Assembly (NCBI RefSeq): GCF_036884655.1
Contig: NC_088357.1
Location: forward strand, 12,245,501-12,309,500
Reading direction: 5' to 3'
Source of the DNA: Musa acuminata AAA Group
Taxonomy: Eukaryota > Streptophyta > Magnoliopsida > Zingiberales > Musaceae
Length of the DNA stretch: 64,000 nucleotides
The position numbers were made by a program, and so were the translations under genes. Below, piece by piece: positions 10,317 through 22,827 of this stretch. Under the pieces are notes generated by a model, which had not been told where the DNA came from, searched no databases, and saw only the letters and a list, made by a program, of their open reading frames with translations. Numbering within the stretch: position 1 is the stretch's first letter; each line of letters opens with the position of its first letter.

Positions 10317-13300
10317 ATGGTTGTCGAGGCACTTCTCTCGTCCTTCTTGGAAATTCTGATCGACTCAACGAAGAAGAGCGTAGTCCGGCAGATAGGTGCT
10401 GTCTGGGGTCTGGAGGAGGACCTGGAAAAGCTTGAGAGGACGTTGTTGCGGATTCAATCCATCGTTGGAGATGCAGAGGAGCAGCAGATTAAGGACACTG
10501 CCGTCAAAAATTGGTTGACGGCACTCAGGGATGCGGCCTACGCTGCAGAGGACGTTCTCGACGAATTTAATCTCGAAACCCTCAGGAAGAGTAACAGAGC
10601 AATCGAGAACAAGATGATGGGCAAGGTCAGTGACTTCTTTTCATCCCATAATCCACTTTGTTTTCGATTCAAAATGGCAAGGAAATTGAATGAAGTAGTA
10701 AAGAGTATAGATAAGATTGCAGCAGAGAGTCGTAAGTTCAATTTTGCAGTTCGCACACAAGAGCAAACCCCCCCAACTGTACGACAAACACACTCTTATG
10801 TCGTGGAATCGGATGTTATTGGTAGAGGCGAGGAGAAGGATGAGATAGTAAAGCTGCTAATAGAACAACAGGACGAGAATGAGAAGATTGCAGTCCTCCC
10901 TATAGTTGGCATGGGAGGATTAGGAAAGACTACCTTAGCTAAACTGATCTACCAAGACAAGCGGGTGGAGAGGCATTTCCAATTGCGTATTTGGGTTTGT
11001 GTGGGCTCTGTTTTTGATCTGGGAGAGATTCTTAAAGCGATCATCAGTTCCGCCACTGGGAGACAGAGCGACCTGAAATTTATGGACATGTTACAATGCA
11101 GTGTTCGAGATGTATTGGCCGGGAAAAGATATCTGCTTGTGTTAGACGACGTGTGGAATGAAGACTCATCGAAGTGGGACGACTTAAAAGCGCTGTTAGC
11201 CTGCGGAGGAGACGGAAGCAGAGTTGTCGTGACCACGCGTAGTGATGGAGTGTCGTCCATGATGGGCACGCTCACCACTCACAAGCTGGCATTCCTATCT
11301 GAAGAAGATTCATGGGATTTGTTCAGGAGAAGAGCATTTCCAAGCGGACAAGATGATGATAAGCAGCAGCATCAAAATCTGGTGGAGATTGGAAAAGCCA
11401 TTGTAACAAAGTGTGGGGGATTGCCTCTCGCAGTAAAGGCCCTGGGCAGCATGCTGAGCTACCAGAATGATGAAAGGGAGTGGTCTGCTATAAAGGAAAG
11501 TAACATCTGGGCTACCAAAGTTGGTGAAGTTGATATCCTGCCTGCATTGCTTCTGAGTTACAAATGACTTGCCTTCGCACCTGAAGTGATGCTTCGCCTT
11601 CTGTGCCATATTCCCCAAAGATTACGAGATAGAAGTGGACATGTTGATTCAACTGTGGATGGCTCAGGGGTTTATTCCATCGAAAGGAACAGCAGAACCG
11701 GAGGTTAAAGGCCACCGAATTTTCATGGAGCTACACAAGAGATGCTTCTTTCAAGATGTATGCCGAGTTAAAGAACGTAGACTTCTTGGGTAATATCGTG
11801 CATGCTTATTTTAGTTGGAGACGGTATGAGTCAGAAGCCAAAGGATATTGCAGTTTGAGGACATGCAAGATGCACGACCTCATTCGTGACCTTGCACAAC
11901 ATATATCAGGGGAAGAAGGTGTTGCGTTGCTAGAGCCATGCACCGCCACAGCACCAAAGAAAAATGTGCATCACTTGTCCTTACCAGGCACCTCCTCGTC
12001 TTACAAAATCCACGAGACGCTGGGGAAATTTCCTGCGCTGCGGACGCTACTGGTACGAGATGCATATTTTGGAAAAGCTGTGGACAACATTTCAAGACCG
12101 GCCAAATTAAGAGTGTTAGGATTCCATAATTTAAATGCTACGATGTTGCTAAATCTAGCACAACATCTCAAGCATGTCAGATTCCTGGACATTTCTTACT
12201 CTAAAATAGCGGAGTTACCTGAAGCTATCACCACGCTGCTCAACTTGCAGACGTTGAAGCTTTCTGGATGTCAACTACTACGTAAGTTGCCAAGTAAGAT
12301 GAAGAATATGAGTGATCTCAGGCATCTCTATCTCGATGAATGTACGGAGCTGAGGGACATGCCCGAAGGCCTGGGGAGATTAAGCTGCTTGCACACATTG
12401 TCAAAATACATCGTGGGTGTTGGTGCTGGGAGAGGAATAGGACAGCTAAAGGAGTTAAACCTTTCAGGCAAACTAGAGATATATGGCCTGGGAAAAGTGA
12501 GAGATGCTGCAAATGCAAGAGAAGCTAATCTCCATTCTAAACGAGACCTACACTCTTTGTCACTATGTTGGGGAGTTGTCGAATGGACTGAGAAAGAATC
12601 ACTTTCCGAGAATGTTGAGACGAGAGCTGAGAATAGCGAGGTGTTATTGGAAGCACTGGCACCACCCGACGGCATAAAGGCTCTATCGATCTGGGGCTAC
12701 GGAGGAGTCAGGTTTCCGACGTGGACATCAGATGAGCAATTGTTGAGTCGGTACCAGCTGCTGGTGGAGATTCATCTCGGTGGATGCAGACATTGCCAGC
12801 ATCTCCCTTCGTTTTGGCAGCTGCCCTCGCTCGAGGTGCTCTGTTTAAAACATATGTATTCCCTGAAGCATATCATCCGTGGTGAAGGTGGAGGTGATTG
12901 CAGAGAACAAACATTCCCGGCATTGAAAAGGCTGGTTCTGGAGGGGATGCCAAGCTTGGAGCAATGGTGGGAGGTGGAGGGTGGCGGAGCAGTGGAGGAG
13001 GGGAAGTGCTTCCCGCACCTTGTTGAGCTAAGAATCTCAGAGTGCTCGAAGTTGGGATCAATGCCACGGTTGCCTTCCCTCAAATTTCTGGGTATGCCGA
13101 GCGGCAACAGGATGTTGTTGGGATCGATTGAGAACCTGAGCACATTAGCCTGTCCTCTTGATTTACGCTGATAGTGCAACTGTAGATGCCGAGACACGTT
13201 TTACCTTTCCTCGTGATCTACAGTTCCTTGAAGAATTACGTATCGTTGGACGCAACGAGATCGAGATACAGGGAGAGGACACGAAGGCATCATGGAGCAT

Positions 13301-13898
13301 AGGGCTTCGACAATTGTATACCAGTGACTGCGACTGGTTGTTCTCATCAAGGCGGTCCATGTTTTGGAAAAGCCTCGTTTCCATTCACGCTCTGACAATC
13401 GATTCTTGTGAAGATCTGAGGACGTTCCCTGAGGAGTTTCAAGGCTTGAAGTCCTTGAAATCATTAGTTGTAATGGATTGTGGCAACCTGATTGATTTCT
13501 CGCCTGCACTTCCATCATCATCAACAACAATACCAATTGGACTCCCACCGGAGCTAGAAGATCTTTGCATCATTGAATGTGGGGGATTGAAAAAAATGCC
13601 TAGGTGCCCCACGTCCCTCAAAAGACTCAATATTCTTGATTGCATAAGTCTAACTTCATTAACAGAAGACATTGGTCAGCTCACCTCTCTCGAGAGTTTA
13701 TTTATTGATGATTGTCCAAACCTACTGTCCTTGCCACTTGAACTGCAACACCTCACGATGCTTCATCGGGTGTATATCGAGGATTGCCCGAAGCTTAAAT
13801 CATTACCCCAAGATTTGTGCCAATATCTCTCCGGCCTCCAATCCGTAACGATTCCAATCTTGGGGAAACAATTCAAAAAAAAGAGGGAAGGCATCTAG
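10317..13898 (+). pseudogene. CC-NB-LRR resistance gene (RGA2/RGA3-like), broken
   Basis: The ATG at 10317 (MVVEALL) is the typical start of this family. An Rx-type coiled coil with AAEDVLDEF comes first, then NB-ARC with P-loop GMGGLGKTT (residues 198-206), kinase-2 LLVLDDVW (ends at W280), and GLPLAVKALG (368-377). The frame stops at 11567 because of an extra A in the run at 11562-11564. In the resumed frame a TGA at 11587-11589 stands where family members have an arginine codon (CGA to TGA). A further shift lies between about 11750 and 11800, after which the MHD motif (KMHDLIRDLAQ) and LRRs continue to 13171. Another shift near 13158 leads to the last LRRs, ending at 13898. Intact members are intracellular immune receptors; this copy can at most make a truncated CC-NB protein. 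Single-base shifts could be assembly errors, but the nonsense change argues for a real pseudogene. Confidence 0.88.
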
Positions 13899-16800
13899 TG
13901 TCACGCATTCCAGAATCAACAATTATGGAAGGTAGCAAAGCTTTCTCTTTTAATTAGCATTTAAATTTTAGTGCATGCAAAAGTTGCCTATGAGATTAAT
14001 CACAATATTGGTATCATAATAACTTTTAAAATATATCAATGCAAATTAAAGTTTCAACTAATAGTTAGTTTGGAGGAGGGGACAAGTTGGTTCAATAAAA
14101 TCCCAAGTAAACTAGTGAACACTTGGGTAAGAAGCAGAAAGACAGATTTTGAGGATTTGATTTTAAGACTTTGCAGTGATTTGACAATATATTTACCAAT
14201 CAAACTAGCTAGCACATTCATAGATGGTAAAGTTGGATTAAGAAAATAGTTTCTCTATTTTCTTTTACGATAATCATACATTAATTCTTAGTTTAAATAC
14301 TGATTATTTACCCGAAAACAGGTTTTAACAATTGTAAAGTAAAAAATCTTTTTAAGGGATTGTAGATGCTATCACTTCCTTGGTTGTATGAAATTATTTC
14401 AAAATTCAATACTTTTAATTTTTAAATTGATACATTGTATTCAGTCACATGAATGTCTAGGGACAATCATGAAGTGCCATTCTGTTTTCATGTACATAGA
14501 TGATATCACTTTATTGATTGTACAAATTTTTTTGAAGTTTTAATACTTCTAATTAAAAAAAAGATTATTTCAAATTTTAAAAATAACATCATATGTTGAG
14601 CATGGAGTAGGGTGACATTGCACATACAATGGTAATAAATCTTCTAAATGTTTGATGCTTCTTGTGTCTTTTCAGGTTACCACTGCTTAATTGTTTCCAG
14701 ATATCTTTTATTGTGAAACTGTTGATATATTGCGGGAACTGTATTCCGGCATTATGCATATAATTGTGGAAATAGACTCGAAGACTCTGTACAACAGGGA
14801 GGCTCTGACTCTTAAAACTTTTAAGTATCCTCATGCAGTTGAAGAAATATCATATGCTATGCAGTTAGGAAAATCTCATTCGTTATGCTTACCGGTTTCT
14901 ATGTAATAGTCTTTGGAATATATATATGTATAACATGAAGATAATAGGGTGACAATAGTCGCCTTGTTGTTTGAGGAGAGATTGACCTTCTCATCTTGAT
15001 CTTTTGATTCACGTCCATGTTGTCTTGTTGGTGAATGTTTTAAACAATTGTGTCAATAACCATGGCAAATCCTAAACATCTATAGGGACACCGAAGTTCT
15101 AATCCTTGGACATGCGCATAATTTTTATATTTGTGATTCAAATTGGAGTTGTAAATCTTGTAGTGACTACAGCATACAACATCGAACTAACATGTAAAAA
15201 GGGTTTATCTTTTTATCTATTTTGACAAAAGCCTCACCGCTCTTCTTTTTCTCTCCACAATCGAATAGTTCGGAGGAAGAAGAGCATTCATCATCAAAAA
15301 GAGGACGTCAATTGCATGAATACAGCGTGATGAGCTAGCAAAACTTTCCATGGACAAGAAAACAAGGCATCGTGGAACACAGAAGCAAGCAGTGATGTCA
15401 AGAAAAGATTACATATCTCGGAGGTGTCATTTCGACTTGTCTGCCCTCACTGTCATCTAGCTTTTAGTTTATGCAGTGCAGATACAAACCAAAACTAGGA
15501 TCCATGCACAAAGCTCCTATATTATGATCAGCACCTGCACCAGATGCAAAATATCATGTAGTTCTTCAGTTTTTAGGCTGCTGTTGGAAGTTGCTTCGAC
15601 TTACCTGAATTCATGTAACCTAAAGATCTCGCTGTGCTGCTTACATCCATAAAGTCAAACTCTCGAGTCTTGACGTATGCAAAGTCAGTTGTATGCAAAG
15701 TCTGATCTTGGAAAAGTTGTATGCAAAGTCAGTTGACTATTCAGAGATACAATAGAGATACATTAGAAATTCAACTCCGTGATGTCCGCAACTAGAAAAC
15801 CTTGAGACTATTGAGGTAGACGAGCAAAACCGCTGGTGATCGATTGGACTGTCGACAAGAAGCTCTTGAAATTTCTACGGATGATGACACAGCTCCTCTT
15901 TATTACGTAACGATGACATAGCATGCAGTCCAAGCCACATCGATTTTTCTAATCCACAGGGAACGTAATGCAGTCTCTCTCTACATCACAATGTATATAG
16001 AGTGTAAGAAAAGAAAGAACATGTTATGTCAAGTATTACTGATTCTTTTATATATTCATTTACGTTAGATGAACTGTGGGGAACCTTTTGGTGTAAGAAT
16101 ATTGTAGATGTAACAGATGATTACATTTTAGAGTTTTCTCAAATATAACAACTGAAATAGTTACTCGATTCTTCTTCCTGCTTCTCTAATATTATCTCCA
16201 ATCTTGTTTTGATTGCATATTTGGTGCAAATTAACCTCCATTATGTATGGTACAATTTCATATTTACAGCATATTTAGTTCCGCTAAGTATTGATTTGCA
16301 TCACAACAATAACATCATCATTATAGAGAAGATGACGCATCATACCATGAATATTTCACATTTGATTCTCAAATTATGAGACATGACTCCTCATTCTAGA
16401 AGAGTATATTAGAAGAAAACTAAGTGTATATAATGCACGGAAAGAAAAATAAAAAACAACTGAATCTCTAAAAGTAGACGAGTATACAAATCATTAAAAT
16501 TTCTTTTATAAGAATTACTAATAAAAGTTTAACTTATTTACATTTAGTTTTCCAAGATCAATTAGAATAAATGCATCTACTAGAGTTTTTCAATGTCAAT
16601 CAATCAATTTCTAAGAGAGCGATGTCCTTTATCCTTTCTAAATCAAGTACAAGTTGTTATGGCATCATTGTCGTCCTTTAAGGCAAATATTATTACATTA
16701 AAATGCATCTTTAGATTTTAGGCAACTCGCTTCACTAAAAGTAGTATAATTCCATTAAGCGCTTACAGATACTATTCATACATATATTAGAAGAGGTCAG

Positions 16801-18779
16801 GGAAGAAAAAGTGATTCACATCAACTAAGGATGGCTCTTAATTACTTCAACTTCTAATTACATAACTCGATATCAGTCACAAATCATAGAGGACACACGG
16901 TATCCGAATCAACCATTAAAGAACGCACAAGTAATATGCATACGTCAATCGAAAAATTACAATATGTAGTGTGGTTAGGGTTTTTGGCGTACCAATTAGC
17001 CTATATTTTGAAGGCAAATCCATAATTAAATATTAAAAAAGAGTCAATCATTTTTTTTGGCAGTCTTTTTTTTCTTGTTTTTATTGAGCAAGTAGGCTAA
17101 ATCCACGAAACTGCACATCCATACATGTCTTTGTCTCAAGGTCCTAACAATTAATGTCGAGAAAAAAATATAGAATCTCATGGTGATAAATCACTTAGTG
17201 GTTATTGGGCTTGCGTTGAATTATCCATTTTAGATATATGAGTGTACTCATACGATTTTACTTTTTAGAGCACATTAACTCTAAAAAGAATTTTTAAGGG
17301 TAAAGAAGATTCGACGGACTCCTACTCCTTAATTAATATAAGACTAAATGACCTTATTATATAGCTATAACAAGACTTACTCTTTGCTTTAACTATATTA
17401 TAATAGCTCGCTCGAGGGCCATCACTTTTGGTTTTGATCAAATTATTGAAGGCCACTGTGAAGTCAGATAGCATGATAGAGCATTTTGATTCTTTCAATT
17501 GGATTCCTGCATATTTGTTTCTCATCTTGGATTATTAGTTCATGGAGCCTTAACCTTATAGCAGCACAGATATTCTCAACAAGAACAGTGTGAATACATA
17601 AACATCATCAAACGTAGAAATAGTCAAAGAAGTGGTGCTATACATGCGATTGAGCTTTTCGGGACTTCTTTTCGTGGAGCTTAACATCCCTCTCTGTTTC
17701 AACAAATCCCACAGCAATTATGGACCTCAAGAAGTAACACCCGTTCGTTTGATTTGGGTAGTTCATGATTTTTCTGAAGCCTCCTGTATTGGAAGTTTCA
17801 TTAAAAGAAAGTGTAGCTTTCAGAGGCCACATAAGAGAGTAGATGAACTGTAGCTTTCAGATGCCACATCTGTTTCATTCCTTATGCCAGCCTGATGTCA
17901 GTCAAAGCATTGTTTAGGTGAAGGCTGTGTGGGGAAGTGTTGAGTTGATTCACTCGGGTGTTACAGATCTGGTTGAAACATGGAATCAGCAAGATAACAT
18001 GGAACAGATGCTAAATGCCAACAAGTCACAGCAATCTGCTCCCGTTCCCACCAAATCTGCCATGTTTGTTGCTGTTCTTCGTCTCTCTTCTGCTTTCCTA
18101 CAGTTAAATCCCAACTGTTGTGCATTCTTAGGGGGGGCCATTCACTAGGTTTGCAAAATGGATTCATTTGATCGTCCAGCAAAAGTTTCAACTTCCTTTA
18201 TCTACTGCATCTCGTCTTATCCTCCAAGTTTTCATCCCATTGAGAGAGAGAGAGTGAGAGTTTCCATCACAAATTCAGCACAATCATTTTCACCTTTTTC
18301 CATTTACTTCCACCATGTTATGTGAAATAAAAAAAAAAGAATGAAAACGACCAAATCTTTTTCTTTTAGACCATTTCTTATGGATGAAGCAAAATTTGTC
18401 TTTCATGTTGAATGAATCATAGAAATAACAATTGATATTAACTTACATGCTTTTTGATACATTAACACTGGCAATCTGGATGGAGGATTGATTTAGAGAA
18501 CAGACTGGCACCTCTTCATCTTTTTTATGCTTGTTTCATGCTGCAGTTAACATAAACCTACCAACGAAAACGTGATCGTATTTTGAACAAAATTTTATAG
18601 CTTCCGTTTCATGTCTGTACATTTTATTTCTTGTATAGTTTAATGTTAAAGATTGCTATGGGCGCAGAAAAGTAAAAAATTGATGTTCACATTTTTTTAC
18701 TCTCTTAGCGGCTATTTGTAGCACTTCCGGGCTTCATCACGAGGAGAAGACTCTCATAGATTGCACCATCGGCAGCAGT
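13899..18779. other. Long intergenic stretch, no gene recognised
   Basis: About 4.9 kb, mostly AT-rich. It contains the second copy of the dispersed repeat at 14361-14645. There is also a small local repetition of TATGCAAAGTC near 15675-15730 and a short (GA)n at 18242-18258. Short open frames near 13971, 14691 and 17632-18148 show no domain, no codon bias and no conserved motif, so I do not call them. The last few hundred bases must hold the promoter of the P450 gene; I see no clear TATA box there. Confidence 0.5.
14361..14645 (+). repeat. Dispersed repeat, copy 2 (partner at 4831-5116)
   Basis: Direct-orientation counterpart of 4831-5116, with the same internal two-half structure and clear divergence by substitutions and small gaps. 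The two copies bracket the copia insertion and the NB-LRR region. Confidence 0.6.
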
Positions 18780-20865
18780 ATGGCGATCGATCCCTACCTC
18801 GTGGCCGCCACCGCGCTCTGCCTCCTCGTCCACCTCCTCCTCCACCGCTTCCTCCGCAAGTCGCCTTCCCGCTTCCCCTACCCGCCGGGCCCCCGGGGGC
18901 TCCCCATCCTCGGCTCGCTTCTCCTCGTCGGGGCCAGCGCGCACTCCAGCCTCGCCCGCCTCGCCGAGCGCTACGGCCCCATCATGTTCCTCCGGCTGGG
19001 CTCTCATGGCTGCGTCGTGGCCTCCAACGCCGACGCTGCACGCGCCTTCCTCAAGACAGTCGACGCCCAGTTCGCCAACCGCCCCGACCCCATCAGCGCC
19101 CGCGACGTCAGCTACCAGCGCCAGAACCTGGTGATGGCCGACTACACCCCGACGTGGAAGCTCCTCCGCAAGATGTGCAGCCTGCACCTCCTCGGCGGCA
19201 AGGCCTTCGCCGACTGGGCCCCCGTCCGCCGGGACGAGTTCCGGCGCATGGCCCGCTCCCTGCACGGCCTGGCCGAGGCCGGCGAGCCGGTGGAGCTGAT
19301 GGACGTGCTGGTGTGCACGCTGGCCAACGTCGTCGGGTTGATCTTGGTGAGCAGGCGGGTGTTCGACGCCCACGGGGAGGAGTCCAACAAGTTCAAGGAC
19401 ATACTGGTGGACATGCTGACCGGCGGCGCGCAGTTCAACATCGGCGACTTCTTCCCGTCGATCGCGTGGATGGACCTGCAGGGGATACAGAAGAAGATGT
19501 TGAGCGTGCACTTGAGGTTCGACGCCATGGTGACGAAGCTGTTCGACGAGCACGAGGCGGCCAAGGGGGAGCGGCAGGGGAGGCTGGACTTCATCGACAA
19601 GGTCATGGCCAACAAGGTGACGGAGGACGGGGAGACCATCTCGGAAGTCAACGTTAAAGCACTCATCTTCGTAAGTTTTCCGATGGGAATCATCTCTTCA
19701 AATTACTGCTTTGTTATCTTCAATGAACAGTGTCTCAAGGTCAACGGTATTATCCATTGTTTGTCGAGTTCATAACAATATGACCACCACCAGATTCCGG
19801 CCGCCTCCTATATCTTCGTTTGATAGCAACTTTTTCACCTTTCCACGCTCGTGCTTTGGGCTTTCTTGGACACTTATCGGCTGTGTCTCGTCGTATACAC
19901 ATCAAGAATGAAGATGGTAGTGGCATGTCAACGCCGTAATGAAGTGTTTGATACGACTTTTGTCCTGTTCAATACTTAGCCTATTAATGAAGTCAGGCTC
20001 TTCTGCGTACACTTGTCCGGGCAAGATTGAGCAAAACGAGCAGAAAGTAAGGGAGTGATTTAGCCAATGACTTAGTTTTCAATACGATGTTGGTGGCAGG
20101 GTAGATAGATATGATAAGATTGACAGCTTGGATCATATGGGTGTCTGTTTTGAGGCTCTCTTGATTCCATTCCATGTAATGCATTTCTCTGAGTTGATCT
20201 GACTCGAACAGTGTGCATAACAAGCTGTGTTGATGCAGGACCTGTTCACGGCCGGCACCGATACCTCCGCCATCATCGTCGAGTGGGCCATGGCGGAAAT
20301 GCTCAAGAACCCGGCGATCCTCAGCCGCGCGCAGGCGGAGTTGGACGATGTGGTCGGCCGCGACCGCCTGCTGGAGGAAACCGACCTGCCGAAGCTCGCA
20401 TACCTGCAGGCGGTATGCAAGGAGGCGATGCGGCTGCACCCGTCCACCCCTCTCAGCCTCCCCCACTTCTCCCACGAGGACTGCGAGGTGAACGGCTACT
20501 ACATCCCCAAGAACACCCGGCTCCTCGTCAACATCTGGGCCATCGGGCGGGACCCGGAGGTGTGGGAGGAGCCGCTGGTGTTCGACCCCGACCGCTTCAT
20601 CACCGGCAAGGGCGCGAGGTACGATCCGCAGGGGAACGACTTCGAGTTCATCCCCTTCGGGGCGGGGAGAAGGGTGTGCGCGGGGAAGCTGGTGGGCATG
20701 GTGTTCGTCCAGTACCTGTTGGGCATGCTGGTGCACGCCTTCGACTGGAGCCTCCCCGACGGCGAGGAGCTCAACATGGACGAGAAGTTTGGCCTGGCTC
20801 TTCCCAAGGCTGTGCCTCTCAAAGTTTTTCTGCGCCCGCGCCTGTCGCCGGCGGCCTACGCCTGA
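18780..20865 (+). CDS. Cytochrome P450, CYP75 type (flavonoid 3',5'-hydroxylase-like)
   Basis: Two exons, 18780-19670 and 20239-20865, joined by a phase-0 GT-AG intron, give 505 residues, the usual P450 length. An N-terminal membrane anchor (about residues 6-25) is followed by the proline hinge [11 protein letters not shown] (35-45). The I-helix oxygen motif AGTDTS is at 302-307, the K-helix KEAMR follows, and the haem ligand is C444 in [10 protein letters not shown]. The exon-2 text closely follows flavonoid B-ring hydroxylases. In the last substrate-recognition site the residue at 484 is alanine ([11 protein letters not shown]); F3'H enzymes usually have threonine there, and F3'5'H enzymes alanine or serine. 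Family knowledge thus points to NADPH-dependent B-ring hydroxylation of flavanones and dihydroflavonols at the ER surface; activity is inferred. The exons are very GC-rich and intact. F3'H or another CYP75-related enzyme is the alternative. Confidence 0.88.
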
Positions 20866-20877
20866 TCTCCCTCCCTC

Positions 20878-20912
<35 letters not shown>

Positions 20913-21089
20913 CTCGTTCTCTCAGCTCAGAAATTGAAAGGTAGCTAGCTGTACAAGAACGTAGCTTCTCTACCTGTGATACGATTGCCGGCAAAACTAT
21001 TGTCGATTTGTGTAGCTACATCAAAAGACTGAGACTGGGATGGCTTGAAGAACCATAGAATATGAATGAATACACCTGCATCGTTACAC

Positions 21090-21480
21090 GACAGATGTTG
21101 GCAGCTAGATATGCTTTGATGACAATCATCATGTTGTTGTTGTAGATCAAGATGGACTGAGGCCTCAACAGGATTGGCCAGTTTCAGTCCCAGAATTGAC
21201 CACTGGCTGCATTGGCTTTTGGCATGCTTGAGAACATTAGGATTACTGGCGACTTGATCATCGTTCTTAAAAAATTAATTGAAAATATCACTTGTGTAAC
21301 AATATATTAATAAAGATCTCAAAATAGATATTCTAATGTCATCTTAAACATCATAAATCCAACATATGCTTCAGCAATCATTCTTCAAGAAAGAGGGAGA
21401 ACTTCTTAAACCCAAAAAGGGGGAGGGAGAGAGAGAGAGAGAGAGTCAGTTGAGTGAATTGGTTTTGATGAACACTAAGT
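21090..21480 (+). repeat. P450 3' flank, copy 1 of a direct duplication
   Basis: Shares with 21885-22270 the sequence order GTTGGCAGCTA, GCTTTG, GTAGAT-AAGATGG, CTGAGGCCT, CCAGA-TTG-CCAC-GGCTG, TTAGGATTACTGG or TTAGGATCACTGG, ATCATAAAT and finally GGTTTTGATGAACACTA or GGGTTTGATGAACACTA. It is the natural downstream sequence of the P450. Confidence 0.75.
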
Positions 21481-21884
21481 AGGTAGAAATAAAACTAAAA
21501 TTAAGACCATAATCGATTATTTCGATTCCAATTCAAACTGATAAATTTAAAAATAAATAAATAAAATAAATAGTCAACATTAAAATCGACCGATCCTTTG
21601 GTCCCAACGTTGATCATCGGATCGAGGGTGGCAAATAACCAATTTTCCCGATCAAACATCAATCAAGAGTATTTTGATTATTTTGTAATTTAAATTATGA
21701 AGAAAAGATAAATTTATCCTTTCCAATAGCTAAATATCAACTAGTTTAAGGGTATTTAAAAAAATCTCAAAATATCTATAAATCATAATACTCTGAGCTC
21801 TCTGATTCATTAATCAATCATAATACTCCGATAAGCTGTCTAATTACAAGAGCATTCTCTCCCTCTCCTAATTAATGTCTCACA

Positions 21885-22270
21885 AGACACAAACGTTGGC
21901 AGCTAAACAAGCTTTGGTGATTGTTGCTGTAGATTAAGATGGGCTGAGGCCTGAACACTGCATTCGAGTTGTGACAGTCTCGCCCCAGAGTTGGCCACCG
22001 GCTGAATCTTAAATCTGATGCTTTAGGATCACTGGACTTGTTCATCATTTTTAAAGATTGAATTGGGGATCACAAATCCTACAAGTTTAAGGAGTTAGGA
22101 AATGACTTAATAAGCAAATCGGTTTAGGCTTGATATGATCGATATAAGATTTGAGAACTCATGACATATTTTAATATTATCTTAAAGATCATAAATGCTT
22201 TAACAATCCATAGATAACTTTTCCCACCCCAAAAAAGTTGGGTTTGATGAACACTATGCAAACTGAACGC
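21885..22270 (+). repeat. P450 3' flank, copy 2 of a direct duplication
   Basis: Second copy of the 21090-21480 block in the same orientation and order, diverged by substitutions and small indels. No P450 exon precedes it. It may mark a tandem P450 copy that was later lost, or a simple local duplication. Confidence 0.75.
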
Positions 22271-22827
22271 AAGACATGGGAGAATTACTCTAAATCTTAT
22301 TCCATAAAAATAATTCAGATGCAGCATATTACCGCTTGAACATGGATGCATATAGGAATGACTGGTTCAGTGCTTGAAAGTATAAAAGCAACAGCACTTC
22401 AAAATAAAAAGGATCAGAGACTGACTGTCTCTGATAGAAGTGGATGGTTCCAACAATTAATTGCCTCTCTTTAAACGACAGAAGCAAAACAGTCTCTTCT
22501 TCCCCTGCGATTTGAACCAAAAACTAAATACTCTTTTGTTCCATATCAGAGAAGAAGAACATGGTGCGAGAGTCAGCTGTGACTTATGCCTTTATTGCAG
22601 CGATAGAGGTCAGATGTGACCAAAACACAATCTGGAGGATTAGCTCGGAGAACAAAGCAGCAAAAAAGAAAGAAAGACGCCATGGTCCACATCCCGTGAG
22701 GATAAGATGACGAGTGGGAATTGTAAGGATCATAGAGGGAATACAATTGGCTCTTTCATCTGCTCATCATGTATTATTCCTTTCAGAAATATATTATTGT
22801 AGCATTTTCTCGTACACAAGCCTCACC

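Larger units (their letters stand above)
20866..22827. other. 3' flank of the P450, with duplicated block
   Basis: Begins with the P450 3' untranslated region, including a (CTAT)n run at 20878-20911. Two related blocks (21090-21480 and 21885-22270) are listed separately; 21481-21884 between them is an unrelated AT-rich insert. A (GA)n run lies at 21427-21445. No further gene is visible. Confidence 0.55.

Noticed and set aside
17632..18148. Open frames of 73-76 codons upstream of the P450
   Set aside because: No recognisable motif, overlapping frames on both strands, and no splice partner seen.
18705..19693. Long frames on the other strand and in shifted frames over P450 exon 1
   Set aside because: They are shadows of a very GC-rich exon; their products are Arg/Pro/Ala-rich low-complexity text, while the plus frame is a full P450.
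22124..22520. Minus-strand frames of 63-75 codons near the duplicated flank
   Set aside because: They overlap the 3'-flank duplication and are not kept in the other copy.
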